From positions 83,815 through 147,814 of the forward strand of contig JAPOOG010000099.1 of assembly GCA_026713545.1 (NCBI GenBank): DNA of 64,000 nt. The letters are read 5' to 3'. The position numbers and the translations under genes were made by a program. This document shows positions 46,391 through 55,927 of this stretch, in pieces. A model generated the notes under the pieces. It was given only the letters and a program-made list of their open reading frames with translations. It had not been told where the DNA came from and did no database searches. How positions within the stretch are numbered: position 1 is the first letter of the stretch; each line of letters starts with the position of its first letter. This DNA comes from Bryobacterales bacterium. Its GTDB lineage: Bacteria > Acidobacteriota > Terriglobia > Bryobacterales > UBA6623.

Positions 46391-46996
46391 TTACAGCGTG
46401 CTGACGCGATCCCGATGACTCGCTTCATACATCGAAACGGCTGCGTCCTGATTCAGCAAATAGTCGAGTTGGTCCATACCTGCGAGCAAGCACTTTTTCG
46501 AAAACGCATCGATCGGGAACGACGTCGTTCGTCCGTCCGGTAATCGCACGGCCTGGTTCGGCAAGTCCACTTCCAGCTCGATCGGTTCATCGCCGCCCGC
46601 CGATGCGAGCAGATCCACGTGCGTCGCTTCGTCCACGATGATTGGCAGCAATCCGTTCTTGAGACAGTTGATCTGGAAAATGTCGGCGAAGGAAGTGCTG
46701 ATCACGGCCCGGAATCCGAACCCCATCAGCGCCCACGGCGCATGCTCACGCGAGCTGCCGCATCCGAAGTTGTCTCCGGCAACGAGAATCACGGCACCCT
46801 CGGCGCGCGGCTGGTTCAAGAGGAATGTCGGCTTCGGGCTGCCGTCCTCCAAGTATCGCCAATCGTTGAACAGGTTCTTGCCCAGACCTTGCTTGTCGAC
46901 GGTCTTGAGGAAACGCGCTGGAATGATCTGATCCGTATCGATATCTTTGACGGGCAGCGCGATGGCCTTGCCGGAAAAGGTGTTGATGGCCTGCAT
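46391..46996 (-). CDS. leuD: 3-isopropylmalate dehydratase small subunit
   Basis: 201 residues, second step of leucine synthesis with LeuC. Family motifs: DIDTDQIIPARFLKT near 18, NFGCGSSREHAPWAL near 72 (swivel-domain active site), STSFADIFQINCLKNGLLP near 100. It starts 11 bp after the leuC stop, so the two subunits are co-transcribed. An upstream in-frame ATG lies within leuC and is rejected. Confidence 0.96.
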   Translation of the reverse strand: MQAINTFSGKAIALPVKDIDTDQIIPARFLKTVDKQGLGKNLFNDWRYLEDGSPKPTFLLNQPRAEGAVILVAGDNFGCGSSREHAPWALMGFGFRAVISTSFADIFQINCLKNGLLPIIVDEATHVDLLASAGGDEPIELEVDLPNQAVRLPDGRTTSFPIDAFSKKCLLAGMDQLDYLLNQDAAVSMYEASHRDRVSTL

Positions 46997-47007
46997 CTTG
47001 AAAACCC

Positions 47008-48408
47008 CTATTGCATCAATGTCCGAGCGTCGGTAATCGCTCCGCTCACGGCGGCGGCGGCGGCCGTCAGCGGGCTTGCCAGGAAAGTGCGGCCGCCCTT
47101 GCCCTGGCGCCCTTCGAAGTTCCGATTGCTCGTGCTGACGCAATACTGTCCGGGGCTGAGCTGATCGCCGTTCATCGCGATGCACATGCTGCACCCTGCT
47201 TCGCGCCACTCCGCGCCGGCCGACCGGAAGATCTCCGGCAGGTTTTCCGCTTCGGCTTGTCTTTTGGTCTTCTCCGAACCCGGTACGACAAGCATGCGCA
47301 CATGGGGGCTGATCTTGCGGCCCTTGATCAGCGAAGCCGCTTCCCGCAGGTCGGAGATCCGCGAGTTTGTGCAGCTTCCGATGAACACCACGTCCACGGG
47401 ATGCCCCAACAGCGGCTTGCCCGGCTCGAGAGCCATGTAGTCGAGAGCTTTCCGAATGGACTCGCCGTTCGCGGCGGTTGATGGGTCCGGTACGGGCTGC
47501 GAGATCGGCACGCCCATTCCGGGATTGGTCCCGTAGGTGATCATCGGCTCGAGAGCGGACGCGTCGATCGAAACCTGCTTGTCGTAGCCTGCGCCCTCAT
47601 CGGTCGGAAGCTGCCGCCAGCGAGCCAGCGCGTCGTTCCAACCCTGACCATGAGGTGCCTTCGGGCGGCCCGCGAGGTATTCGAATGTCTTGTCATCCGG
47701 TGCGATCATGCCCGCCCGCGCACCGCCTTCGATCGACATGTTGCAGACCGTCATGCGGCCTTCCATCGAAAGTGAGCGAATCGCCTCGCCGGCGTATTCG
47801 AGAACATGCCCGGTTCCGCCGCCGACTCCGATCTTCGCGATCAGGGCCAGGATGAGGTCCTTCGCGCCGACGCCTTTCGGCAGCACACCCTCGAATCGCA
47901 CTTCACAGGTCTGAGGCTTGTTCTGGAGCAGGCACTGCGTTGCGAGAACGTGCTCGACTTCCGTCGTCCCGATCCCGAACGCCAACGCCCCGAAGGCCCC
48001 GTGTGTCGCAGTATGGCTGTCGCCGCACACAACCGTCATGCCCGGCTGTGTCAATCCCAGTTCCGGGCCGATCACGTGGACGATGCCCTGACCCTCGCTG
48101 CCCAGGTCTTCGAGCGGCACGCCGAACTCCTTGCAGTTGATCCGCAATTGCTCGACCTGCCTGGCGGCGAACGGGTCGACGATCGGCAATGTACGGTCCG
48201 TCGTCGGAATGCTGTGGTCCAAGGTAGCCTGCGTGTGATCCGGCCTCCGCACCTTCAACCCCTTGTCGCGCAACCCCTGGAAAGCCTGCGGCGAGGTCAC
48301 TTCATGAACGAGGTGGAGATCGATATACAGCACTGCCGGGCTGCCGGCCTCGTGGACGACGACATGTTCGTCCCAGATTTTTTCGAACAACGTTCTCGGT
48401 TGCGTCAC
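47008..48408 (-). CDS. leuC: 3-isopropylmalate dehydratase large subunit
   Basis: 466 residues, aconitase-type enzyme that isomerises 2- to 3-isopropylmalate. The N-terminus [44 protein letters not shown] near 130-160, the first 4Fe-4S Cys in GSCTNSR near 350, and the pair in GCSMCIAMN near 410 are all present. GTG start without an obvious Shine-Dalgarno sequence. leuA and leuB are not in the window. Confidence 0.97.
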   Translation of the reverse strand: MTQPRTLFEKIWDEHVVVHEAGSPAVLYIDLHLVHEVTSPQAFQGLRDKGLKVRRPDHTQATLDHSIPTTDRTLPIVDPFAARQVEQLRINCKEFGVPLEDLGSEGQGIVHVIGPELGLTQPGMTVVCGDSHTATHGAFGALAFGIGTTEVEHVLATQCLLQNKPQTCEVRFEGVLPKGVGAKDLILALIAKIGVGGGTGHVLEYAGEAIRSLSMEGRMTVCNMSIEGGARAGMIAPDDKTFEYLAGRPKAPHGQGWNDALARWRQLPTDEGAGYDKQVSIDASALEPMITYGTNPGMGVPISQPVPDPSTAANGESIRKALDYMALEPGKPLLGHPVDVVFIGSCTNSRISDLREAASLIKGRKISPHVRMLVVPGSEKTKRQAEAENLPEIFRSAGAEWREAGCSMCIAMNGDQLSPGQYCVSTSNRNFEGRQGKGGRTFLASPLTAAAAAVSGAITDARTLMQ

Positions 48409-48521
48409 GATAGTGTCAGTGTATCGGAACGCGATATTGCTGGAACACCGGCGCGTCCGCCGCGGCCGGCAGTATCATACGTTCTCGACGGTCATGAACT
48501 CCGTTCGGCCGTTTTCCTCCG

Positions 48522-50831
48522 ATGTCATCCGTTGACAGCCCGGCCTGCTCTGAATCCGGGTCCGAAGACTATCGGAAGAAGCTCGAAAAAGAACAAGACC
48601 ACTTTCGCGACCTGCATGACGTGCATGATCTGCCGCCCATCTTCCACTATTGGGCGCATACCTACATCCGGCCCATGGCCGGGGAATACGGGTTCACGAT
48701 CGCCGAGGAACTCTACGCCAGGTACCTCGCGAAAGCCGCTGACAACGGCGGCGATCCGTCGCCCGTATTCTTGAGCATCGGCTCGGGCAACTGCGACGCC
48801 GAGATCCGTGTGGCGCGCATGCTCCGCGAGTACGGAGTCAAGCGGTTCACGATCGAATGCCTCGACGTGAACCCGGCGATGCTGCTCCGCGGGCACGCTC
48901 AAGCCACAGAAGCCGGGTTTGCCGGCTTTTTCAGATTCACCGAAGCCGACTTCAACCACTGGCAGGCAGACAGGCAGTACACGGCGGTCGTCGCCAACCA
49001 GGCGCTCCATCACGTCGTCGCTCTCGAGACGTTGTTCGACGAGGTCAAGCGCTCCTTGCGGCCGGGAGGATACTTCGTGACAAGCGACATGATCGGCCGC
49101 AATGGACACCAACGTTGGCCCGAAGCGCTCGATGCGGCGCAATGGTTCTGGCGCGAACTGCCGATCGAGTACCGACACAATCGCGTTTTCGATCGTTACG
49201 AGGAGGCCTACATCGACTACGATTGTTCGGTGGAGGGCTTCGAAGGAATTCGCGCACAAGACATTCTTCCCCTGTTGCTCGAACGTTTTGACTTTCACCT
49301 CTTCGTTGCTTTCGGAAACGTCGTCAATGTCTTCCTGGACCGCCGCTTCGGGGTGAACTTCGATGCGAAGGCCGACTGGGACCGCGGCTTCATCGACCGT
49401 GTGCACGACTTTGACGAACAGGCGATTCTCAGAGGTGAAATGACTCCCACGCAGATGTTCGCGGTGATGACTGCGGAGTCCTGCTCGGAGCATCATTTCT
49501 CGCGCGGGCTGACCCCGCAAAGCTGTGTCCGAAAGGCCGGCTCGAATCCGACTGCCCAGTACCGGGGCATCTCGATCGCAACCTCTTCGCTTCGCCCCAC
49601 TACCGAAAGCGGAACGAGGTATCGGCAGCAATTGGAAGCCGTGCGAGGCCTGTCGCCGTATCGCTGGTCCGCCAGGGATCTGCCTCCCGGCTTCACGTTG
49701 TCGCCCTCGGGCCTGCTTAGTGGGGAATTGCGCGCTTCCGGTGTCTTCACTCTGGAGATTGCGGTGTCCGATAGTTCTTCGCCCATCCGCTCGGGGACGC
49801 AGCGGTACACGGTTCTCGTCCCGGACGAGCGCATCCCGTTGCGGTTTGAGATCACGTCGCATGAGCGTCTGCCGAGTGGAACGGTGGGGCGTCCTCACTC
49901 GCAGTTGCTCGCAGCTCGTGGAGGCAAGCCGCCGTATGCCTGGCGTGTGGCTGATGGGATGCTGCCGCCCGGCTTGCAACTCGATTCGCGCGGCCTCCTC
50001 TCGGGCGCCCCGGCGGCTGCCGGCGTATTCCCGTTCACCTTGAGCGTTGAGGATAGCGATTCGAAAACGGCCGCCTCGGAGATCATGCTCACCATCGAGC
50101 CTGAAGGAGGGCCGCGGCGCCTTGTCCTTCCTCAGATCGCCTCCGGCGGAAGCTGGAAGACCCAACTGAATCTGATCAACCCGTCACCGTCTGAGGCCAG
50201 CGTGAGGATCGTGTTCCGGTCCCATGCGGGGGAACCGCTGACCGTGCCAGTCAACTTGACCGTCCGTGGGGGAAGTCCCATGGCAGGCGCGCAAGGCTCC
50301 GGCAGCCGTTCGGAAAAGTTGACCGCTGCCGAAATCAGCGAAACGATCCCGCCCTGGTCGTCGCTTCATGTGGGAACTCCCGATGAACACGCCGCAGCAG
50401 TCGTGGGCTGGGCCGAGATCATCCATCCAGGCCAGGTGACGGGCTATGCGGCATTCGAGCATTTCAAGTCACCCGGTGTCCCTACGGACCTCCTTCCGGC
50501 GCTGGCGCCCTCCTTCCTGCTGCCGTTCGACAATGCGAACGGTTCCCAAGTCGGCGTAGCGCTGATGAATGGCGACACTTCCGCTCCGGCGGCGATCACC
50601 CTGACGATCTGGGATTCGGCTTGGGTCCGGATAGGGAGCGAGGCCTTCGACCTTCTGCCCGGCGGCCACCTGTCGTTCATGCTGGCGGAGCGCCATCCCG
50701 CCACTGCGGCGAAGCGCGGCGTCCTTGAATTCCGCACCGCCCCGGACGGCAGGATCGGCGGCCTCGGGCTTCAGTTTGACGCCAGTGGGCGCTTCGTCTC
50801 GATCCCCAAGCTGACGACTTCCCGGTCGTAG
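48522..50831 (+). CDS. SAM-dependent methyltransferase fused to Ig-like (He_PIG) repeats
   Basis: 769 residues. Residues about 40-325 form a class I methyltransferase: SIGSGNCDAEIRVARML near 86, IECLDVNP near 109, VVANQALHHVV near 150 and LRPGGYFVTSDMIG near 175. After a Ser/Thr-rich linker come two putative-Ig (He_PIG) repeats with the pattern PPGF/PPGL...LSG (about 395-435 and 483-525), then a C-terminal beta-sandwich (about 540-769) with INPSPSEASVRI. There is no signal peptide, odd for domains usually found on exported proteins. It is divergent from leuC. The frame is continuous through the junction. Confidence 0.82.
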   Translation: MSSVDSPACSESGSEDYRKKLEKEQDHFRDLHDVHDLPPIFHYWAHTYIRPMAGEYGFTIAEELYARYLAKAADNGGDPSPVFLSIGSGNCDAEIRVARMLREYGVKRFTIECLDVNPAMLLRGHAQATEAGFAGFFRFTEADFNHWQADRQYTAVVANQALHHVVALETLFDEVKRSLRPGGYFVTSDMIGRNGHQRWPEALDAAQWFWRELPIEYRHNRVFDRYEEAYIDYDCSVEGFEGIRAQDILPLLLERFDFHLFVAFGNVVNVFLDRRFGVNFDAKADWDRGFIDRVHDFDEQAILRGEMTPTQMFAVMTAESCSEHHFSRGLTPQSCVRKAGSNPTAQYRGISIATSSLRPTTESGTRYRQQLEAVRGLSPYRWSARDLPPGFTLSPSGLLSGELRASGVFTLEIAVSDSSSPIRSGTQRYTVLVPDERIPLRFEITSHERLPSGTVGRPHSQLLAARGGKPPYAWRVADGMLPPGLQLDSRGLLSGAPAAAGVFPFTLSVEDSDSKTAASEIMLTIEPEGGPRRLVLPQIASGGSWKTQLNLINPSPSEASVRIVFRSHAGEPLTVPVNLTVRGGSPMAGAQGSGSRSEKLTAAEISETIPPWSSLHVGTPDEHAAAVVGWAEIIHPGQVTGYAAFEHFKSPGVPTDLLPALAPSFLLPFDNANGSQVGVALMNGDTSAPAAITLTIWDSAWVRIGSEAFDLLPGGHLSFMLAERHPATAAKRGVLEFRTAPDGRIGGLGLQFDASGRFVSIPKLTTSRS

Positions 50832-50961
50832 TGGACAATCCGGCGCCCGCGGTCTGCATCGAGCCAAGAGCCCCCTTGCTGGCTGGTTCGTTGACGCCCT
50901 TCCACTTGCTGGATACGATGAGAGATCTCCCCCGCAGTCTGCTTTCCTTCAGGACGTTGTG

Positions 50962-51765
50962 ATGCGTGCGGCCGCAATGACGGTGCTGGACCAGATCATG
51001 GCGCGCAAACGAGCTGAACTGCTCCTCGAACAGGCTCGGACACCTCTCCACGAAATCGAAGCATTGCCGCGCCCGGAACATCGGCCCTTTCGGGAAGCTC
51101 TGGAAATGGCCCGGCCTGCCATCATCTCCGAGATCAAGAAAGCCTCGCCGTCCGCGGGTGTGATCGCCGGCGAGTTCGACCCGGCCGCCATCGCAGCCGG
51201 CTATGAAGCCGGCGGTGCGGCGGCGCTCTCGGTCCTCACGGATCCCCAATTCTTCCAAGGTTCGCTAGCGGACCTGCAAGCCGCCCGAGCGGCGACAAGC
51301 CTTCCCGTGCTACGCAAGGACTTCGCGTTCGACCGCTACCATTTGTTCCAGGCGGCGGCCGCCGGCGCTGACGCCATCCTTCTCATCGTCGCTGCTTTGA
51401 CCGACTACGAGCTCGTTGACCTGATGCGAGAAGCGAGCCTGCTCGAGTTGGACGCGCTCGTCGAGGTCCACAACGAAGCGGAGTTGGATCGCGCCTTGGC
51501 CGCGGGCGCCGACCTGATCGGTGTCAACAACCGCAATCTGAAAACTCTCGAAGTCTCGCTCGGCACGTCGTTCGAGCTGGCGGAAAAAATTCCCGGTGAC
51601 GTGCTCGGTATCAGTGAGAGCGGCATCCGCTCCGCCGATGATATTCGCCGGCTGATGGAAGCGGGCTATCGAGGATTTCTCATCGGCGAGAGCCTGATGA
51701 AGCGCGCCGCGCCGGGCGCGGCGCTCGCTGAGTTGATCCAGGGAGTGCGCACAAGTGCCGCTTGA
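50962..51765 (+). CDS. trpC: Indole-3-glycerol-phosphate synthase
   Basis: 267 residues, TIM barrel that closes the indole ring in tryptophan synthesis. Motifs: AIISEIKKASPSAG near 53 (catalytic Lys), VLRKDFAFDRYHLFQAAAAGADAILLI near 115, LVEVHNEAEL, GVNNRNLKTLEV near 180, ISESGIRSADDI and GFLIGESLMK. The ATG is 7 bp after AGGA; a GTG immediately before it is possible. It overlaps trpF by 11 bp. Confidence 0.96.
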   Translation: MRAAAMTVLDQIMARKRAELLLEQARTPLHEIEALPRPEHRPFREALEMARPAIISEIKKASPSAGVIAGEFDPAAIAAGYEAGGAAALSVLTDPQFFQGSLADLQAARAATSLPVLRKDFAFDRYHLFQAAAAGADAILLIVAALTDYELVDLMREASLLELDALVEVHNEAELDRALAAGADLIGVNNRNLKTLEVSLGTSFELAEKIPGDVLGISESGIRSADDIRRLMEAGYRGFLIGESLMKRAAPGAALAELIQGVRTSAA

Positions 51766-52384
51766 AATCGTCAAGGTGTGCGGCATCACCAACGCCGGCG
51801 ACGCTCGATTCGCGGCCAAGCAGGGTGCGAACGCGGTCGGCTTGATCTTTTATCCGGGCAGCCCGCGCTGTGTTACGCCGCAAAAAGCCGCGATGATCGC
51901 TGCGGTATTGCCGAAGACCGTGCTGCGCGTCGGCGTGTTCGTTGACGAACAGCCGGCTCGGATTCGAAAGATCGCGGCGCGCGTCGGGCTCGATGTCGTG
52001 CAGCTTCACGGCAATGAGACCCTGGCGGTCTGTCGGGAGCTGAGCGGCCTTCGTGTCTGGAAGGCCTTCCGCGTTGCCCCCGGATTCAATGTGGACAGCC
52101 TGAAGGTCTACCCCTGCGAGGCTTATTTCCTCGACGCCGCTTCCAACGGCGCGTACGGGGGTACGGGCCGCACGTTTCCATGGCCCATCGCGGTGGAGGC
52201 GAAGCGGCACGGCCGCGTCATCCTGGCAGGCGGCTTGGACCGTGACAATGTCGGCGAGGCTCTGCGGCAAGTCGCGCCTCATGGGGTCGACGCAAGTTCC
52301 AGGCTTGAACGCGAACCCGGGTTGAAAGATCGCGGCAAGGTGAAAGCATACTTGGAAGCCGCGCTTTCCGGGAAAGTTGGGTAA
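51755..52384 (+). CDS. trpF: Phosphoribosylanthranilate isomerase
   Basis: 209 residues, Amadori isomerase of tryptophan synthesis. KVCGITN (catalytic Cys) near 7, GLIFYPGSPRCV near 29, VGVFVDE near 59 and VQLHGNE near 82 (PRAI signature), and the terminal phosphate site LAGGLDRDNV...GVDASSRLE are all present. GTG start overlaps the trpC end by 11 bp (translational coupling). Confidence 0.95.
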   Translation: MPLEIVKVCGITNAGDARFAAKQGANAVGLIFYPGSPRCVTPQKAAMIAAVLPKTVLRVGVFVDEQPARIRKIAARVGLDVVQLHGNETLAVCRELSGLRVWKAFRVAPGFNVDSLKVYPCEAYFLDAASNGAYGGTGRTFPWPIAVEAKRHGRVILAGGLDRDNVGEALRQVAPHGVDASSRLEREPGLKDRGKVKAYLEAALSGKVG

Positions 52385-52526
52385 TATTGCGGTACTGGTG
52401 AAATCCGGCTTGAAGTGGAAACCCTCAATGGCAATATGGGAGTACGGAATGTTGTGCCGGTTCCCCGGCGGAGTGATGCAACCGGCGTGCACGAGACTTC
52501 CGAACGGAGACGCTAGCGGATAGGTC

Positions 52527-53747
52527 ATGGCGGCTACGACAACAACCACAACCACAACCACAACCCTGCCCGACGCCCTGGGTCACTTCGGTCCCTACGG
52601 CGGGCGCTACGTCCCGGAAATCTTGGTGGCTCCGCTCGATCAACTCGAAATCGCGTACGATCAGGCCCGTGCCGACAACAGCTTTCGGGACGAGCTCGAA
52701 ACCCTCTCCCGCCGCTTTGCCGGCCGTCCTACGCCTCTCTACCACGCCAAGAGGCTGAGCCGGCATCTCGGCGGCGCGGAAATCTACCTCAAGCGTGAGG
52801 ACTTGCTCCACACGGGAGCTCACAAAATCAACAACTGCCTCGGCCAGGGACTGCTCGTGCAACGCATGGGCAAGAAGCGAGTCATTGCCGAGACCGGTGC
52901 GGGCCAACACGGTGTCGCGACGGCTGCCGCCTGTGCCCTGTTCGGCTTCGAGTGCATCGTCTATATGGGCGAAGAGGACATGCGCCGTCAAAGCCCCAAT
53001 GTTTTCCGCATGCGCCTGATGGGTGCTGAGGTCATCGGCGTCAATACCGGCAGCCGCACTCTGAAAGATGCCATTAGCGAAGCCATGCGCGACTGGGTCG
53101 CCCATTTCGAAACAACGCACTATCTATTGGGCTCCGCTCTTGGACCTCACCCCTATCCGCGCATGGTCCGTGATTTTAATTCCGTGATCGGCCGGGAAGC
53201 GAGGCGTCAGTTCCTCGACCTGACCGGCGGACTCCCCGACGTTCTCATGGCCTGCGTCGGAGGCGGAAGCAATTCGATCGGCCTCTTCCATCCGTTCCTC
53301 GAAGACGAATGCGTCAAGATGGTGGGCATCGAAGCCGGAGGTCGCGGACACCGGCTTGGCGAGCACGCCGCGCGGTTCTCCGGCGGTAGTCCGGGTGTGC
53401 TCCACGGCACCTACAGTTATCTCCTGCAGGACGAAGACGGCCAGATCGCGCTGACCCACTCGGTCTCCGCCGGCCTCGACTACGCCACCGTCGGCCCCGA
53501 ACACTCCTGGCTGCACGATCAAGGACGCGTCGAATATGTCTCCTGCTCCGACGAAGACGCTTTGGAAGCCGTGAAACTCCTCTCCCGCCTCGAAGGCGTC
53601 ATCCCCGCCCTCGAATCCGCCCACGCCGTTGCCGAAGCGATTCGCCGCGCGCCGGATGCGAAAGGGCAGTCGTTCCTCATCAACCTCTCCGGCCGCGGCG
53701 ACAAGGACATCGGCATCTTCCGGGAGAACATGCCCGGCCTCGGCTGA
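52527..53747 (+). CDS. trpB: Tryptophan synthase beta chain
   Basis: 406 residues, PLP enzyme condensing indole with serine. PLP Lys lies in [13 protein letters not shown] (about 91-103); [10 protein letters not shown] near 119, [13 protein letters not shown] near 241 and the C-terminal [11 protein letters not shown] are present. The N-terminus begins MAA then ten threonines before [18 protein letters not shown], a coding hexanucleotide tract not found in typical TrpB. A 142-bp gap separates it from trpF. Confidence 0.97.
   Translation: MAATTTTTTTTTTLPDALGHFGPYGGRYVPEILVAPLDQLEIAYDQARADNSFRDELETLSRRFAGRPTPLYHAKRLSRHLGGAEIYLKREDLLHTGAHKINNCLGQGLLVQRMGKKRVIAETGAGQHGVATAAACALFGFECIVYMGEEDMRRQSPNVFRMRLMGAEVIGVNTGSRTLKDAISEAMRDWVAHFETTHYLLGSALGPHPYPRMVRDFNSVIGREARRQFLDLTGGLPDVLMACVGGGSNSIGLFHPFLEDECVKMVGIEAGGRGHRLGEHAARFSGGSPGVLHGTYSYLLQDEDGQIALTHSVSAGLDYATVGPEHSWLHDQGRVEYVSCSDEDALEAVKLLSRLEGVIPALESAHAVAEAIRRAPDAKGQSFLINLSGRGDKDIGIFRENMPGLG
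52536..52565. repeat. Coding ACAACC microsatellite at the 5' end of trpB
   Basis: Ten Thr codons, mostly alternating ACA ACC, forming about four copies of a 6-bp unit. Copy-number changes would alter N-terminal length but not the reading frame. Confidence 0.8.
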
Positions 53748-53889
53748 TCCGCCGGCCTGACAGGCTGCCGCAACAGTACAATACTTTTCTTCGGCGCCCG
53801 GCGCCTGTATCCGTCCCGTCGCGGGTTCGATGGACGAGGCGGACTGTACTCAGGGCGCAGGCCGTGCATATCGCCGGACCGATATCTGG

Positions 53890-54711
53890 ATGAGCCGCAT
53901 CACTTCCGCTTTCAAGCGCCTCCGCCGCGAGAACAACCGAGGCCTCCTCGCCTATATCACCGCGGGTGACCCGTCGCCCGGCCACACCGTCAAGCTCATC
54001 CTTGCGCTCGAGCAGGGCGGCGCGGACTTCATCGAGTTGGGCGTTCCCTTTTCCGATCCTATCGCCGACGGCCCGGTCATCCAGAAGGCCGGCGAGCGCG
54101 CGCTTCGCGCCGGCACGACATTCCCGAAGGTTCTCGATATCCTCCGCAATCTCCGCGCACGCTCGGAGATTCCGGTCATCATCTTCACCTACCTCAATCC
54201 GATCATGAGGTACGGCTTCGCGCGCTTCGCCTCCGACTCCGCGGCCGCCGGCGCCGACGGCGCTTTGTTGACGGACCTGAACATCGAAGAAGCCGGCCTC
54301 TACCTGGCCGAAATGCAAAAGCACGGCCTCGACCCCGTCTTCCTCGTTTCACAAACGACCCCCGACGATCGACTCCGGGTGTTGTCGCGTTCGAGTGCGG
54401 GTTTCGTTTATCTTGTGTCAAGGGCGGGAGTGACCGGGGAACGGGATCGGGTTTCCGATCAAGCCCGTCGGTTGATCGAGCGAACCCGCCGCATGACGGA
54501 CTTGCCGCTTGCGGTCGGCTTCGGCCTGTCGAAGCCCGAACACATGCGGGCGCTCGCGCCGTACGCGGACGCCGCCGTCGTGGGTAGTGCTTTCATGCGG
54601 ATCATCGAAGAGCACCAGGATGCGCCTGACCTCGCCGCCCGCATGTGCGGCCTCGCCGCCCGGCTCAAGGATGGCCTGCGGATTCCGGCGGAAGCCACGG
54701 CCGGGAGATAG
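53890..54711 (+). CDS. trpA: Tryptophan synthase alpha chain
   Basis: 273 residues, TIM barrel that releases indole from indole-glycerol phosphate. GLLAYITAGDP near 18, GADFIELGVPFSDPIADGPVIQ (catalytic Glu, Asp) near 44, and GFGLSKPEH and AVVGSAFMRII near 215-240 are present. The ATG at 53890 is chosen over an in-frame upstream one because the family N-terminus starts SRITSAFKRLR. It follows trpB by 142 bp. Confidence 0.96.
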   Translation: MSRITSAFKRLRRENNRGLLAYITAGDPSPGHTVKLILALEQGGADFIELGVPFSDPIADGPVIQKAGERALRAGTTFPKVLDILRNLRARSEIPVIIFTYLNPIMRYGFARFASDSAAAGADGALLTDLNIEEAGLYLAEMQKHGLDPVFLVSQTTPDDRLRVLSRSSAGFVYLVSRAGVTGERDRVSDQARRLIERTRRMTDLPLAVGFGLSKPEHMRALAPYADAAVVGSAFMRIIEEHQDAPDLAARMCGLAARLKDGLRIPAEATAGR

Positions 54712-54714
54712 TTG

Positions 54715-55008
54715 ATGGAAGTTTCCGACTGGCGCGAGCGCATCGATACCATCGATCGCCGCCTTCTCGAACTGCTCAACGAGCGAGTCGAGTGCGTCCT
54801 CCGACTCTCCCCTCTCAAGCGTCAGGCCGGTCTCCCGGTTTTTTCGCCCGAGCGCGAGAAAGCGGTGATCGAAGAACTCAAGAAACTCAACAAGGGAGAG
54901 CTCAGCGACGAAGCCGTCGAGCGCATCTTCGAGTTGATTATGGCCGAGATGCGATTCCTGCAGGAGCGAGAACGAAAACGAAACCCGGTCTCTTCCCACA
55001 CCGAGTGA
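54715..55008 (+). CDS. aroQ: Chorismate mutase, AroQ class
   Basis: 97 residues, all-helical AroQ fold converting chorismate to prephenate. The N-terminal helix WRERIDTIDRRLLELLNERVE carries the first active-site Arg, followed by the LKRQAGLPVFSPEREKAV loop and the final FELIMAEMRFLQERERK helix. A TTG three bases earlier could be used; ATG with GGGAG upstream is preferred. It lies directly after trpA and before tyrA, giving the tyrosine/phenylalanine branch. Confidence 0.92.
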   Translation: MEVSDWRERIDTIDRRLLELLNERVECVLRLSPLKRQAGLPVFSPEREKAVIEELKKLNKGELSDEAVERIFELIMAEMRFLQERERKRNPVSSHTE

Positions 55009-55075
55009 GTCGGCGCCGTGGGGTTCCGGGGTATGTATCGCTCCCCTGTCGCCTCTGTCGCCAAACCGCTTCGGC

Positions 55076-55927
55076 ATGCCCATTGAAACCGTCAGCATCG
55101 TAGGCGTCGGCCTCATCGGAGGTTCCTTCGGACTCGCCCTCCGCGCCGCCGGCTTCACCGGACGCATTCTCGGCGTCAGCTCGCCCCGCACCATCGAGGC
55201 CGCGCTGGCGCGGGGCGCCATCGACGAAGGCCGGCCGCTCGACCAGGCTGCCGGCCAATCGGACCTCATCTACCTTTCACAACCGATCGAACGCATCCTC
55301 GAAGTCATCCCCGTTGTCAGCAGGCTTGCCCCATCTCGAGCCCTCGTCACCGACGCCGGTAGCACCAAGCGGCGGATTGTCGAGCAAGCTCGCGGCTCCT
55401 TCACAAGCGGCGCTCTCTTCCTCGGTGGTCATCCCATGGCCGGCAAGGAGCAGCGCGGCACCGAGCGCGCCGAAGCGCATCTCTTTCAGGATGCAACCTA
55501 CGTCCTGACCCCGCTCGAAGGTCAGCTTCCGACAGCTCCCATCGTCGACGAATTTGTCTCCTGGATTCGCAAGATCGGCGCCCGTCCCGTCGTCCTGCCG
55601 TCCGCCGCGCACGACCGCATCGTAGGCTGGACGTCCCATCTTCCCCAGCTTGTCGCCACGGCCCTCGCCTCGTCCGTCGCCGAGAACGTAACTGACGAGA
55701 ACTCGCTGCAAGTCGCCGGCCCCGGCCTGCGCGATATGACCCGCCTCGCCGAGAGCCCCTACGACGTCTGGAAAGACATTCTTGCCACCAACAGCGCCAA
55801 CATTACCCAGGCCCTCGACCGCTACATCGAAAAACTCACCGAGCTGCGAAACGAACTCCCCGGCCCCCGGATCTCCGAGGAATTCGAAGCCGCCCGGCAA
55901 CTGCGCCGTAAGCTCCATCCCGACTAA
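55076..55927 (+). CDS. tyrA: Prephenate dehydrogenase
   Basis: 283 residues, oxidative decarboxylation of prephenate (or arogenate) to the tyrosine precursor. Rossmann motif VGVGLIGGSFGLALR near 9, TDAGSTKRRIV near 91, GGHPMAGKEQRG near 116 (substrate loop), HDRIVGWTSHLPQLVATAL near 178. No ACT domain. The TAA stop (55925-55927) coincides with the left end of repeat copy R5. Confidence 0.95.
   Translation: MPIETVSIVGVGLIGGSFGLALRAAGFTGRILGVSSPRTIEAALARGAIDEGRPLDQAAGQSDLIYLSQPIERILEVIPVVSRLAPSRALVTDAGSTKRRIVEQARGSFTSGALFLGGHPMAGKEQRGTERAEAHLFQDATYVLTPLEGQLPTAPIVDEFVSWIRKIGARPVVLPSAAHDRIVGWTSHLPQLVATALASSVAENVTDENSLQVAGPGLRDMTRLAESPYDVWKDILATNSANITQALDRYIEKLTELRNELPGPRISEEFEAARQLRRKLHPD

Noticed and set aside
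48525..50165. 546-codon minus-strand open frame
   Set aside because: Antisense to the methyltransferase-Ig gene; composition is Arg/Gly/Glu-rich, typical of a shadow frame in GC-rich DNA.
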